Below, one piece after another: positions 50,768-59,189 of a DNA stretch of 64,000 nt; position 1 is the first letter of the stretch; each line of letters opens with the position of its first letter. Location of the stretch: the NCBI GenBank assembly GCA_020637395.1, contig JACJWA010000001.1, positions 1,736,001 to 1,800,000 of the forward strand, given 5' to 3'. Under the pieces are notes generated by a model. The model did no database searches, was not told the origin of the DNA, and worked only from the letters and a program-made list of their open reading frames with translations. The stretch is from Calditrichota bacterium (GTDB lineage: Bacteria > Electryoneota > RPQS01). The position numbers were made by a program, and so were the translations under genes.

Positions 50768-51695
50768 CGCGGGAGCTTCCCGTAAGCTTTTGCTCCTGGC
50801 GCTGATGATCACACACGTCAGCGTCACCGGATTCGGCTATGTGGTCAACAAGCTCGCACTTCGCGAATTCAATCCATTTGCCTACGGATTCTGGCGGCTG
50901 ATCATCGGCGTCATTGCCCTGTCCGCGCTGGCCACGTTTACCAAATCATGGCCGCGGATTGAAAAGCGGGACTTGCCACGCGTGTTGCTTCTGGCCATTG
51001 TGGCGGTTCCGATCAATCAACTGATCTATTTCGTTGGAATCAGCAAGACGCTGCCGTCGCATGCGTCCCTGCTCTATGGCACGACTGCCGTATTTGCGCT
51101 CTTTCTCTCCGCCGCGCTGGGCTACGAGAAGATTCTCAAGCATAAGATTGTTGCCATCATCGTTTCGCTCGCGGGACTTGCGCTGGTCGTTACGCAGGGC
51201 GGCGCGATTGACACCAGTTCCGAACTCTTTGCGGGCGATGTATTCATCTTCTGTGCGGTGCTTGCCTGGGCAACCTTCACTGTGCTGGGAAAACCGATTG
51301 TCAGAAAGTACGGACCATTGCCCAGCACTTGCCTGATTCTGGTGATCGGCTCGCTGATCAGCTTGCCGTTTCTCTATTTCCCCGCTCGTGCGCAAGACTA
51401 CACCCACATCACGTGGATAGGTTGGGGCGGTGCGTTCTATGCCGCCATTGTGCTCTCTGTTCTGGCCTACAATGTCTGGTACAAGATTCTTTCCATGGTG
51501 GATCCCGCGCAGGTCGCCATCCTCACCACGCCGCAGCCCGTGGTGGCCACGGCGTTTTCCACCTATCTCGTCGGAGAGGTCATCGGTTGGCCGCTCGTTG
51601 CGGGTGGGTTGATGGTGATTGCCGGAATTGTTCTGATGGATGCACCGGCCTTTGCCAAACATGCCGGAAACTTGCGGCGCAAAGTAACAACTTAG
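50748..51695 (+). CDS. EamA/DMT-family membrane transporter
   Basis: 315 residues with ten hydrophobic segments forming two EamA repeats, e.g. GFGYVVNKLALREFNPFAYGF in the first and GDVFIFCAVLAWATFTVLGKP opening the second. Such proteins export or import amino acids, nucleotides or metabolites; the substrate is unknown. The start is uncertain: TTG 50748 overlaps the HAD gene by 20 bases, and a TTG at 50790 or ATG 50805 would leave the first membrane segment largely intact. No strong SD decides. Confidence 0.88.
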   Translation: MSSSGLSAGASRKLLLLALMITHVSVTGFGYVVNKLALREFNPFAYGFWRLIIGVIALSALATFTKSWPRIEKRDLPRVLLLAIVAVPINQLIYFVGISKTLPSHASLLYGTTAVFALFLSAALGYEKILKHKIVAIIVSLAGLALVVTQGGAIDTSSELFAGDVFIFCAVLAWATFTVLGKPIVRKYGPLPSTCLILVIGSLISLPFLYFPARAQDYTHITWIGWGGAFYAAIVLSVLAYNVWYKILSMVDPAQVAILTTPQPVVATAFSTYLVGEVIGWPLVAGGLMVIAGIVLMDAPAFAKHAGNLRRKVTT

Positions 51696-51707
51696 CCCCA
51701 TAACAAC

Positions 51708-52226
51708 ATGTCTGTCGTCGGGAAAAAGATCATCGTTCTTGTTGAACACCACTATCAGGATCTCGAAGTCTGGTATCCCGCACTGCGATTGCGCGAAGCG
51801 GGTGCGAAAGTGCACTTGGTCGGCAGCGGAACCGCGCCAGAGTATTCGGGCAAGTACGGTTACCCGGCCAAGGTGGACAAGAGCGCGGACAAGATTCAGG
51901 CCTCTTCCTACGACGGCATCGTGATTCCCGGCGGTTGGGCTCCGGATCGGCTGCGCATGTCCGAGCCCGTGCTTGAGCTCGTGCGCGCGATGGATCGCGC
52001 AAAAAAACCCATTGCCTGCATTTGCCACGGCGGATGGGTGCTTGCTTCCGCGGGCATTCTGCGCGGCAGAAAGGTCACGAGCTTTCAAGCGATTCGCGAC
52101 GATTTGATCAATGCGGGAGCCAAGTGGGTGGACAAAGAAGTGGTCGTGGACAAACATCTTGTGACATCCCGCAAACCTGATGATCTGCCCGCCTTCATGG
52201 TCGAGTTCCTGAAGCTCTTTTCATAG
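51708..52226 (+). CDS. DJ-1/PfpI-family protein
   Basis: 172 residues. Nucleophile elbow ACICHGGWVLAS with Cys106 followed by His107, conserved acid in YQDLEVWYP (about Glu20), and GGWAPDRLRM. This is the PfpI branch of the class I glutamine amidotransferase-like fold; members are proteases, chaperones or glyoxalase/deglycase-like enzymes that respond to stress. It abuts polX, whose GTG overlaps this stop by one base. Confidence 0.92.
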   Translation: MSVVGKKIIVLVEHHYQDLEVWYPALRLREAGAKVHLVGSGTAPEYSGKYGYPAKVDKSADKIQASSYDGIVIPGGWAPDRLRMSEPVLELVRAMDRAKKPIACICHGGWVLASAGILRGRKVTSFQAIRDDLINAGAKWVDKEVVVDKHLVTSRKPDDLPAFMVEFLKLFS

Positions 52227-53908
52227 TGGCCACACGCGGAACCACGATTGATCTGCTCGAAGAGTACGTGCTGCTCCTCGATCTGCTCGATGAAGAGTCG
52301 TTTCGCGCGAGGGCATTCGCTAATGCAGCGCGCCAGTTGACGCTTTCGACTGCGACGCTGGACGAACTCCTGATCGGGAATCGCCTGAAGATGGTCAAGG
52401 GTGTCGGCCCTGCCGTGGAACAGGCGATACGCGCCATCGCCGAAGAGGGAACGTTCGCCGAGCTGGAGCAGGTTCGCGACCGCGTGCCTGCGGGAGTGCT
52501 CGATCTGATGCGCGTGGACGGCCTCGGTCCCAAGAAAGCGCGAACGCTGTGGCGCGACGCGAAGATCACTTCTCTGGATGAGTTGGAAGCTGCGATCCTG
52601 GCTGGCAGCCTGACAAAGCTCTCAGGGTTTGGCGGCAAGACGCTGGACAAGTTTAGCGCAAGTCTGGCTTTTCTGCGAACAATCGGCAAGCGAAGGCTCA
52701 GGCATCACGCCAAGAGCGTCGCCGCGGAGCTCACGGATCAACTGACCGCAATTCCCGGCGTGCTGTCCGTGACCTTTTGCGGGAGTCTGCGGAGAAACTG
52801 CGAAACGATCGGCGATCTGGATTGCCTCGTTTGCGCTTCAACCGACGCTCTCGCCGGAGTCAAAGAACAGATTGCCGCATTGGACTCTGTAGCATGGCTG
52901 TCGTGTGAGACTCCGATCTGGTCCGGGCAAGTGAAGTCAGGGATGGACGTCGAACTTTCGGTCTGTACTCCCGACGAACTTGGCACAAAGCTTGTCCTGG
53001 CGACCGGTTCAAAACCGCATGTGGCGGATCTATTGGCTCGCCAAAACCCTCTGCCGCTCTGCGCGACCGAAGAAGAGCTCTACGCGTCTCTTGGATTGCG
53101 AGTCGTTCCGCCGCCGCTGCGCGAAGAAGGAGTCCGGCTGCGCACGCTTGAGGAGTCCGATTACCCGCGCTCTGTGGAGCGCGAGGACCTGCGCGGAATC
53201 CTGCACGTCCATTCCACGTATTCGGATGGACGCCACACGATTCGTCAGATGGCGGAAGCTATGATGCTGCGCGGCTATGAGTTTTTGGGGATTGCGGATC
53301 ATTCCAGATCCGCGGCCTACGCCGGTGGATTGACTCCCGACCGCGTGCTCGAACAGTGGGAAGAGATTGACTATCTGAACGACGAGCTCGCTCCGTTCAG
53401 GATTCTGAAAGGCACGGAGTGCGATATTCTTCCCGACGGTTCGCTCGATTTTGAGGATGGTCTGCTGCGCGGATTCGATTTCGTGGTGGCCTCGATTCAT
53501 CAAGGGTTTCACATGTCCCGCGACGAGGCAACAAGTCGCCTGTGCCGTGCTCTGGAAAATCCGCACGTGGATATTCTCGGTCATTCGACCGGACGGCTGC
53601 TGCTCAAACGCGAAGGCTACCCGGTGGATCATGAGCGCTTGCTTGTGTGCGCGGCGGACAATGGCAAGTCCATCGAACTGAACAGCAGCCCGCACAGACT
53701 CGATCTCGATTGGCGTTGGTTTGCGCGCGCCTTAGAACTGGGGATTCCTATTCCGCTCAATCCCGACGCGCACTCGATGGACGGCCTGGACGAAGTCGAG
53801 TATGGACTTGAACTCGCGGCCAAAGGACCGATTCCGAAAGAACTCTGTCCGTCCGCATGGAGCGCCGACGAGTTTTTGACTTGGTGTCAATCACATCCGA
53901 ATAGATGA
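52226..53908 (+). CDS. polX: Family X DNA polymerase with PHP domain
   Basis: Gap-filling polymerase and, through its PHP domain, a 3'-5' exonuclease or phosphatase. 560 residues from GTG 52226. The N-terminal helix-hairpin-helix region has MVKGVGPAVEQAI and RVDGLGPKKARTLW; the nucleotidyl-transferase site is FCGSLRRNCETIGDLDCLV with its Asp-x-Asp; the PHP domain shows LHVHSTYSDG, GIADHSRSAAYAGG, KGTECDI, VVASIHQGF, DILGHSTGR, ELNSSPHRLD and NPDAHS, giving nine metal-binding positions. All catalytic residues appear intact. Confidence 0.95.
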   Translation: MATRGTTIDLLEEYVLLLDLLDEESFRARAFANAARQLTLSTATLDELLIGNRLKMVKGVGPAVEQAIRAIAEEGTFAELEQVRDRVPAGVLDLMRVDGLGPKKARTLWRDAKITSLDELEAAILAGSLTKLSGFGGKTLDKFSASLAFLRTIGKRRLRHHAKSVAAELTDQLTAIPGVLSVTFCGSLRRNCETIGDLDCLVCASTDALAGVKEQIAALDSVAWLSCETPIWSGQVKSGMDVELSVCTPDELGTKLVLATGSKPHVADLLARQNPLPLCATEEELYASLGLRVVPPPLREEGVRLRTLEESDYPRSVEREDLRGILHVHSTYSDGRHTIRQMAEAMMLRGYEFLGIADHSRSAAYAGGLTPDRVLEQWEEIDYLNDELAPFRILKGTECDILPDGSLDFEDGLLRGFDFVVASIHQGFHMSRDEATSRLCRALENPHVDILGHSTGRLLLKREGYPVDHERLLVCAADNGKSIELNSSPHRLDLDWRWFARALELGIPIPLNPDAHSMDGLDEVEYGLELAAKGPIPKELCPSAWSADEFLTWCQSHPNR

Positions 53909-54360
53909 CCACACTTTCCGCAACTGACTTCTTCTCCGCTTTGCCCGCAGGCGAGTTCCGCGCGCGCTGTCAGGCGCTTTGCGACTCGCTGCGCCGCGTG
54001 AATCCCGCGTATGATTGGATCGGGCTCTATTGGGTGGACGGTGATGACCTCGTTTTGGGCTCGTGGAGCGGCCCTCAGGCCACGGAGCACACACGCATTC
54101 CCATCTCACAGGGAATCTGCGGCGCGGCGGTGCGTGAAGCTCAGACCATCATCGTGGACGATGTCCAAGCCGATCCGCGCTACCTCGCCTGCTTTCTGGA
54201 AACTCGCTCGGAAATCGTGGTGCCGATTCGCTGCGGAGACCAGATCATCGGTGAGATTGACATTGACGGCAAACACGTCGGTGAGTTTGATCAAAGCGAT
54301 CGCCGATTCCTTGAAGAGCTTGCCGATCTCATCGGCAAAGACTGGCCGGGGCACTGGTGA
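53905..54360 (+). CDS. GAF-domain protein, free methionine-R-sulfoxide reductase-like
   Basis: 151 residues of a single GAF domain. YDWIGLYWVDGDDLVLGSW, GICGAAVREAQTIIVDDV, YLACFLETRSEIVVPI and GEIDIDGKHVGEFDQSD match the fRMsr (YebR) family, which reduces free Met-R-sulfoxide. Two of the three cysteines of the E. coli enzyme are present (GIC and LAC), at residues about 72 and 94; the first (VAC-type) is missing, as in some other members. Coupled to polX (ATGA) and to the next gene (GTGA). Confidence 0.85.
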   Translation: MTTLSATDFFSALPAGEFRARCQALCDSLRRVNPAYDWIGLYWVDGDDLVLGSWSGPQATEHTRIPISQGICGAAVREAQTIIVDDVQADPRYLACFLETRSEIVVPIRCGDQIIGEIDIDGKHVGEFDQSDRRFLEELADLIGKDWPGHW

Positions 54361-55709
54361 GCAAGTCGCCGTTGATGATCTCTATTTCAGGAGTGCGCGG
54401 CATCGTCGGGGACAGCATGACCGCCGAAGTTTGCCTACGCTGGGCGCAAGCTTTCGGACAGCAATGCGCGCCAGGACCCGTCGTCGTCGGAGGCGACAGT
54501 CGAATCAGCAAGACCATGATGCGTGCCGCGACCATTGCAGGTCTGGCTTCAAGCGGCGCGAGCATTGTTGATCTGGGAATTGTGTCCACGCCCACCGTCT
54601 CCCTCGCGGTCGAGTATCATCGCGCACGCGGCGGCATTGCCATCACGGCCAGCCACAATCCCGCCGAATGGAACGCTTTGAAGTTCTACGGCGGAGATGG
54701 ACTGTTCATTGATGAGGAGCGCGGCAAACAGCTGCGCGCGCTGGTGGAATCTGAGCGCGCATTCGATGTGGATGCCTTTTCCGTCGGCGGCTATGAACGT
54801 GACGAATTCTCCGTCGAGCGTCATGTCAACGCTGTGCTGGGGCTACCGTTTCTGCGTGTGGACGATTTGCGCCAACGAAAGTTTCGAGTGGGTCTTGATG
54901 CCGTGCACGGAGCCGGTGGCGAAACGCTGAAATCGCTGCTGGCCGCGCTGGGCTGTGACGTCGTGGGATTTCACTTGGAGCCCACGGGCAGATTCCCCCG
55001 TGCACCGGAGCCCACTACTGAGAACCTGCTTCCTGTCGGCAAAGCCATGCGTGACGCGGAGGTCGAAATCGGATTCGTGCTTGATCCTGACGCGGACCGT
55101 CTGGCGCTCATTCGCGCCGATGGCCGCCCCGCCGGAGAAGAACTGACTCTGTGCGCCGCCGCGCTGGCCGTGCTTCCGCATGTGGAAGGCCCTGTGGTTG
55201 TCAATTGCTCCACAAGTCTTGCGCTGCGAGACATTGCCGCAGGCTTCCAACGCGACTATCTGGAAACCAAAGTAGGCGAGGCGCACGTGGCGAAGCGCAT
55301 GCTGGAGGTTCACGCTGCATTTGGCGGAGAAGGCAACGGCGGCGTGATGTTCCCGATGATTCACGCGTCTCGAGACTCCGCCATCGGCGCGGCACTTGTG
55401 CTTCAGGCGCTGTTGGAAGCCGATACAACCTCAGACGAATTCTTTGACCGGATGCCGCAGTATTGCATGGTCAAAAGGAAACTCGAGTTCGCCACGCTGG
55501 ATCAACAACGGAACGCGCTCGCCAAACTCGCACACTTCACTGATCTTGGCGAAGCAGACACTTTGGACGGACTGAAGTGGCGAACGTCCGATTCGTGGGT
55601 GCAAGCCAGAGCCTCCAACACCGAACCTATCGTGCGCATCTTTTCTGAAGCGCCCACGCTGCCCGAAGCAGAACGCCTTGCCTCACTCGTTTTGAATTAC
55701 TTGAACTAA
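54357..55709 (+). CDS. Phosphohexomutase (phosphoglucosamine/phosphomannomutase family)
   Basis: 450 residues from GTG 54357. Four domains of the alpha-D-phosphohexomutase family: ISGVRGIVGDSM, phosphoserine loop TASHNPAEWNALKFYG, metal loop LDPDADRLALI, sugar loop GEGNGGVMFP, and phosphate-binding RASNTEPIVRIFSEA. The substrate may be glucosamine-6-phosphate, mannose or glucose phosphate; the neighbouring glgC makes glucose-1-phosphate supply an attractive but unproven role. The phosphorylation Ser follows a normal context. Confidence 0.9.
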   Translation: MSKSPLMISISGVRGIVGDSMTAEVCLRWAQAFGQQCAPGPVVVGGDSRISKTMMRAATIAGLASSGASIVDLGIVSTPTVSLAVEYHRARGGIAITASHNPAEWNALKFYGGDGLFIDEERGKQLRALVESERAFDVDAFSVGGYERDEFSVERHVNAVLGLPFLRVDDLRQRKFRVGLDAVHGAGGETLKSLLAALGCDVVGFHLEPTGRFPRAPEPTTENLLPVGKAMRDAEVEIGFVLDPDADRLALIRADGRPAGEELTLCAAALAVLPHVEGPVVVNCSTSLALRDIAAGFQRDYLETKVGEAHVAKRMLEVHAAFGGEGNGGVMFPMIHASRDSAIGAALVLQALLEADTTSDEFFDRMPQYCMVKRKLEFATLDQQRNALAKLAHFTDLGEADTLDGLKWRTSDSWVQARASNTEPIVRIFSEAPTLPEAERLASLVLNYLN

Positions 55710-55737
55710 ACATATTATCAAGAATATCTCTCCTACT

Positions 55738-57027
55738 ATGGACAACGTTGCAGCAGTTATTCTCGGTGGTGGCCGAGGCACAAGACTCCACCCGCTCACC
55801 AAGCCCCGCTCAAAGCCGGCCGTTCCGTTCGGCGGCATGTACCGGCTGATTGATATTCCCGTGTCGAATTGCCTGCACTCCCTGCTGAGCAAAATCTACG
55901 TCGTCACGCAATTCAATTCCGCGTCGCTCAATCGGCACGTCTCCATGACCTACACGTTTGACGCGTTTCGCAACGGCTTCGTCGCGATTCTGGCCGCCGA
56001 ACAGACGATTGATACCAGCGACTGGCTGCAAGGAACCGCAGATGCCGTGCGCAAAAACCTGCGCCACATCCGGCCTTCGGATCCCTCTGATATTCTGATC
56101 CTCTCGGGCGATCATATCTACTGGATGAACTATCAGGCGATGCTTGCGCTGCATCGCCGTTCGCGCGCGGATATCACGATTGCCACCTATCCCGTTTCGC
56201 TGGAAGATGCCAGCCGGTTCGGCATCATGAAAGTCAATGACGACGGACGCATTGTCGAGTTCAAGGAAAAACCCGAGTCACCGAATGAGATTAAGAACTG
56301 GGCGTTGTCGGGTGAAGTCTTCAAGTCTGCGGACTTCGATTCCGAAGGCCCTGTGGTCATGGCTTCCATGGGAATCTATCTGATTCGCTGGGAAGCGATT
56401 GAGCAGTTGCTCGCCCCGGACACCGGTTCCGACTTCGGCAAGCATGTGATTCCCTCCGCGATCAGCACGCACAGGGTCTTCGCCTATCCTTTCAGCGGTT
56501 ACTGGGAAGATATCGGAACGATTAAATCCTATTACGACGCGAATCTCGCGCTCACCGATCCGCAGCCCAAGTTCGGACTCTTCGATCCCAGCTCCCGTTT
56601 GTTCACGCGACCGCGTTTTCTGCCGGGCGCCAGCATGCGCGAAGTTTTTTCGAAGCGCGCATTGATCTGTTCCGGATCGCGCATCGAACACGGCGCTATC
56701 GAACACTCCATTCTGGGAACAAGAACCGTTGCCAAGTCCGGTATCAAGATTATTGACTCCGTAGTTTGCGGAGCGGACTTTTTTGAAAGCAACGAGTCTT
56801 TGCGCGAGAACCGGGAGACGGGCAGACCCGACATCGGCATCGGCGGAGACACCGTGATTCGCAAAGCCATCGTGGACAAGAACGCGCGGATCGGGTACGG
56901 CGTACGTGTGGATCCGGCACCAGACGTGCCCGATCATGACGGCGACGGATACGCCGTGCGTGACGGAGTGGTGATCATTGAAAAGGACGCCGTGATTCCC
57001 GACGGCGCCGTGATTCCCGCGCGATAG
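55738..57027 (+). CDS. glgC: Glucose-1-phosphate adenylyltransferase (ADP-glucose pyrophosphorylase)
   Basis: Makes ADP-glucose for glycogen synthesis. 429 residues: AVILGGGRGTRLHPLTKPRSKPAVPFGG opens in the blocks VILGGGRGTRLHPLT and RSKPAVPFGGMYRLIDIPVSN, then WLQGTADAVRKN, LSGDHIYWMNY, ASRFGIMKV, VEFKEKP and GYWEDIGTIKSYYDANL. A C-terminal left-handed beta-helix region supplies the regulatory part. No glycogen synthase or branching enzyme is in the window. It begins 28 bases after the mutase. Confidence 0.96.
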   Translation: MDNVAAVILGGGRGTRLHPLTKPRSKPAVPFGGMYRLIDIPVSNCLHSLLSKIYVVTQFNSASLNRHVSMTYTFDAFRNGFVAILAAEQTIDTSDWLQGTADAVRKNLRHIRPSDPSDILILSGDHIYWMNYQAMLALHRRSRADITIATYPVSLEDASRFGIMKVNDDGRIVEFKEKPESPNEIKNWALSGEVFKSADFDSEGPVVMASMGIYLIRWEAIEQLLAPDTGSDFGKHVIPSAISTHRVFAYPFSGYWEDIGTIKSYYDANLALTDPQPKFGLFDPSSRLFTRPRFLPGASMREVFSKRALICSGSRIEHGAIEHSILGTRTVAKSGIKIIDSVVCGADFFESNESLRENRETGRPDIGIGGDTVIRKAIVDKNARIGYGVRVDPAPDVPDHDGDGYAVRDGVVIIEKDAVIPDGAVIPAR

Positions 57028-57028
57028 C

Positions 57029-58339
57029 GTGCAAGCCGCCGAACTCATCTCCCGGAAGCAACTTGGCGGAGAGCTGTCGGATGGCGACATCTCGCAACTG
57101 CTGAGCGGCTTTGTAAAGGGCAGCATTCCAGACTATCAGATGTCCGCGCTGCTCATGGCCATCTACTTCCGCGGACTGAGTGATCGCGAAGGCCGATGCT
57201 TTCTGGACGAGATGATTAAGTCCGGGGATCGCTTTGATCTCTCGAGTCTGCCGGGCCGCAAAGTAGATAAGCATTCGACTGGCGGAATCGGCGACAAGAC
57301 GTCGTTGATCATTGCTCCAGTGCTGGCGGAAGCCGGTGTGTTCGTGCCCATGATCTCCGGGCGCGCGCTGGGTCACACGGGAGGAACTCTGGACAAGTTG
57401 GAGAGCATCCGCGGCGTGCGGGTAACTCTCTCCGAATCAGAGTTTGTGAGTGTTCTGCGGGCGTGCGGCTGCGCCTTCGGAGCTCAGACCGATTCTCTCG
57501 TTCCCGCGGACAAGAAACTTTACGCGCTTCGCGACGTCACCTCCACCGTGGCCATCCCTCCGCTGATTGCCGCAAGTATTTTGTCCAAGAAAATCGCGGA
57601 AGGCACCAATGCGCTGGTCATGGATGTCAAACTTGGACCCGGCGGTTTCCTCGAATCTCCTGAACAGGCTCGTGAACTTGCCGAACGCCTCGTTCTTTGG
57701 TCACGCGATCACGGAGTTGAAACCCGAGCGTTTGGCACGGACATGCATGAGCCGCTCGGAGAGAGCGCCGGGAACTGGCTCGAAGTGGCGGAGTGTCTGC
57801 GTGTGCTTCGAACGGGAGACGGTGATCCGCGACTGCTCGAGTTGTGCGGACTGCTGGGAGGCGCTATGCTCGAGCTTGGTGGAGTTGCATCCACTCCCGA
57901 GGAAGGCAAAGAGCTATTCTTGACGATTCTGCGAAGCGGTGCGGGCTATTCACGGTTCAAGCAGATTGCCGAAGCACAGGGTGCCGATCCCAAGGTGTGG
58001 GAAGAGTTTGAACGCGGCTCAACTGCGCGCAACCAACATGCGCTGCGCGCGGCAAGCGACGGTTTCGTAATTGACGTGCATCCTCGCGAAATCGGTTTTG
58101 CCCTGGTCGAACTTGGCGCGGGCAGAAAAACCGCCCAAGACCGCATAGACCCAGCAGCAGGAATTGTGTTTCAGAAGCGGCGCGGTGACTCAGTCGTGCG
58201 TGACGAGCCATTGGCGACGCTGCAATGGAACGGAACGCCGTCTGATGCGGACGCCGGACTTGCGCGCGCGCTGCGAGCTTTTGAGATCGGTACTTTAGCT
58301 CCGACGGCTCGCCCGCTGCTCTATTTTGAAATTCAGTAA
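57029..58339 (+). CDS. Pyrimidine-nucleoside phosphorylase / thymidine phosphorylase
   Basis: Reversible phosphorolysis of thymidine, uridine or deoxyuridine. 436 residues from GTG 57029, one base past glgC. Family marks: YQMSALLMAIYFRGLS, phosphate-binding VDKHSTGGIGDKTSLI, GRALGHTGGTLDKLESI, LYALRDVTSTV, SILSKKIAEGTNALVMDVK and AFGTDMHEPLG. The KHSTGGIGD...SILSKK signature and length cover both deoA and pdp; substrate range cannot be told from the visible residues. Its presence fits nucleoside salvage. Confidence 0.94.
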   Translation: MQAAELISRKQLGGELSDGDISQLLSGFVKGSIPDYQMSALLMAIYFRGLSDREGRCFLDEMIKSGDRFDLSSLPGRKVDKHSTGGIGDKTSLIIAPVLAEAGVFVPMISGRALGHTGGTLDKLESIRGVRVTLSESEFVSVLRACGCAFGAQTDSLVPADKKLYALRDVTSTVAIPPLIAASILSKKIAEGTNALVMDVKLGPGGFLESPEQARELAERLVLWSRDHGVETRAFGTDMHEPLGESAGNWLEVAECLRVLRTGDGDPRLLELCGLLGGAMLELGGVASTPEEGKELFLTILRSGAGYSRFKQIAEAQGADPKVWEEFERGSTARNQHALRAASDGFVIDVHPREIGFALVELGAGRKTAQDRIDPAAGIVFQKRRGDSVVRDEPLATLQWNGTPSDADAGLARALRAFEIGTLAPTARPLLYFEIQ

Positions 58340-58381
58340 TCGTGACGCGTTTTCTTGCGCGCACAGAAAGCAAAGGTAAAT

Positions 58382-58768
58382 ATGGACGAAGCCGTCGAGA
58401 AAAAAATCCGGTCGCTCAAACTGAAGCTGCTGATGGCCGAACGCGAACTTCACGCCGCGTCCGGCAAGTGGAAGCTTGGCGCGCTCTTGAAAGCCGGACA
58501 CGCCAATGCGATGAACCGCGAAGTGGATAAGGTCACCGAGCGCTTGGAAGCAAAGATCGAAAAGATCCGGGCGGAGATTGCGGAATTGTCCGGCGGCTCG
58601 GAACCTGCGACCAAGAAGGCAAAGCCAGCCGAGCCCGCGCCAAAAGCCGTCAAGGCGGCAAAAGAGGCGCCCGTGAAAAAGGCAGCCGAAAAGAAGACTG
58701 CCAGCAAGAAGGCGCCCGCCAAGAAGGCACCTGCGAAAAAGGCTGCTAAGAAGACCGGAAAGAAGTAG
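58382..58768 (+). CDS. Small Lys/Ala-rich protein with a histone-H1-like tail
   Basis: 128 residues from ATG 58382, which has an AAAGG sequence five bases upstream. Residues 1-70 are a charged coiled-coil-like region (MDEAVEKKIRSLKLKLLMAER ending with VDKVTERLEAKIEKIRAEIAEL). Residues 75-128 are low complexity, with KKAPAKKAPAKKAAKKTGKK-type repeats of Lys, Ala and Pro, like the C-terminal domain of bacterial H1-like proteins (Hc1, BpH1). Nucleoid binding is an inference from composition. It ends 23 bases before a bidirectional terminator. Confidence 0.72.
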   Translation: MDEAVEKKIRSLKLKLLMAERELHAASGKWKLGALLKAGHANAMNREVDKVTERLEAKIEKIRAEIAELSGGSEPATKKAKPAEPAPKAVKAAKEAPVKKAAEKKTASKKAPAKKAPAKKAAKKTGKK

Positions 58769-58791
58769 CCTCGCTCACATCGCATAAAGAA

Positions 58792-58820
58792 AGGGCCGCA
58801 TCTCTGCGGCCCTCTTTTCT
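58792..58820. terminator. Bidirectional rho-independent terminator between convergent genes
   Basis: AGGGCCGCA, loop TCTC, TGCGGCCCT, then CTTTTCT on the plus strand; on the minus strand the stem is followed by TTCTTTAT. A 9-bp GC-rich stem serving the H1-like gene and trxA. Confidence 0.85.
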
Positions 58821-58837
58821 CTTCGAAGGACTCAACG

Positions 58838-59164
58838 TCATTGCGCGTGATTGCGAAACTTCTCTTCGAGCTTGGCTTTCGGAAGCACTCCATTAACCGT
58901 CTCGACCAGTTGGCCGTTCTTGAAGAACAGCACCTGCGGAATATTCAGCACTCCGTACTTGCGCGGTGTCTCGGGATTCGCGGCAATGTCAATCTCGCCG
59001 ATCACCGCTTTGTCTTCCCAGTCCGGAGCCATTGTTTCCAGCATCGCATGGACCTTCTTGCATGGCGCGCACCATTCCGCGCCAAAGTCGAGCACGGCCA
59101 AACGGTCCGCGCGCAAAATCGTCTCTTCAAAATTCGCGTCAGTAATCGTTTTCAGATTGGACAC
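58838..59164 (-). CDS. trxA: Thioredoxin
   Basis: 108 residues with the active site GAEWCAPCKKVH (Cys32, Cys35) and the cis-proline region VLNIPQVLFFKNGQ. AEWCAPCK and the lack of a signal peptide indicate a cytoplasmic thioredoxin. It lies 25 bases after dsbD in the same direction, so it may supply electrons to DsbD, which uses thioredoxin as donor. Confidence 0.94.
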   Translation of the reverse strand: MSNLKTITDANFEETILRADRLAVLDFGAEWCAPCKKVHAMLETMAPDWEDKAVIGEIDIAANPETPRKYGVLNIPQVLFFKNGQLVETVNGVLPKAKLEEKFRNHAQ

Positions 59165-59189
59165 GTCATCTCCTCTGAAGCTGCATTTA

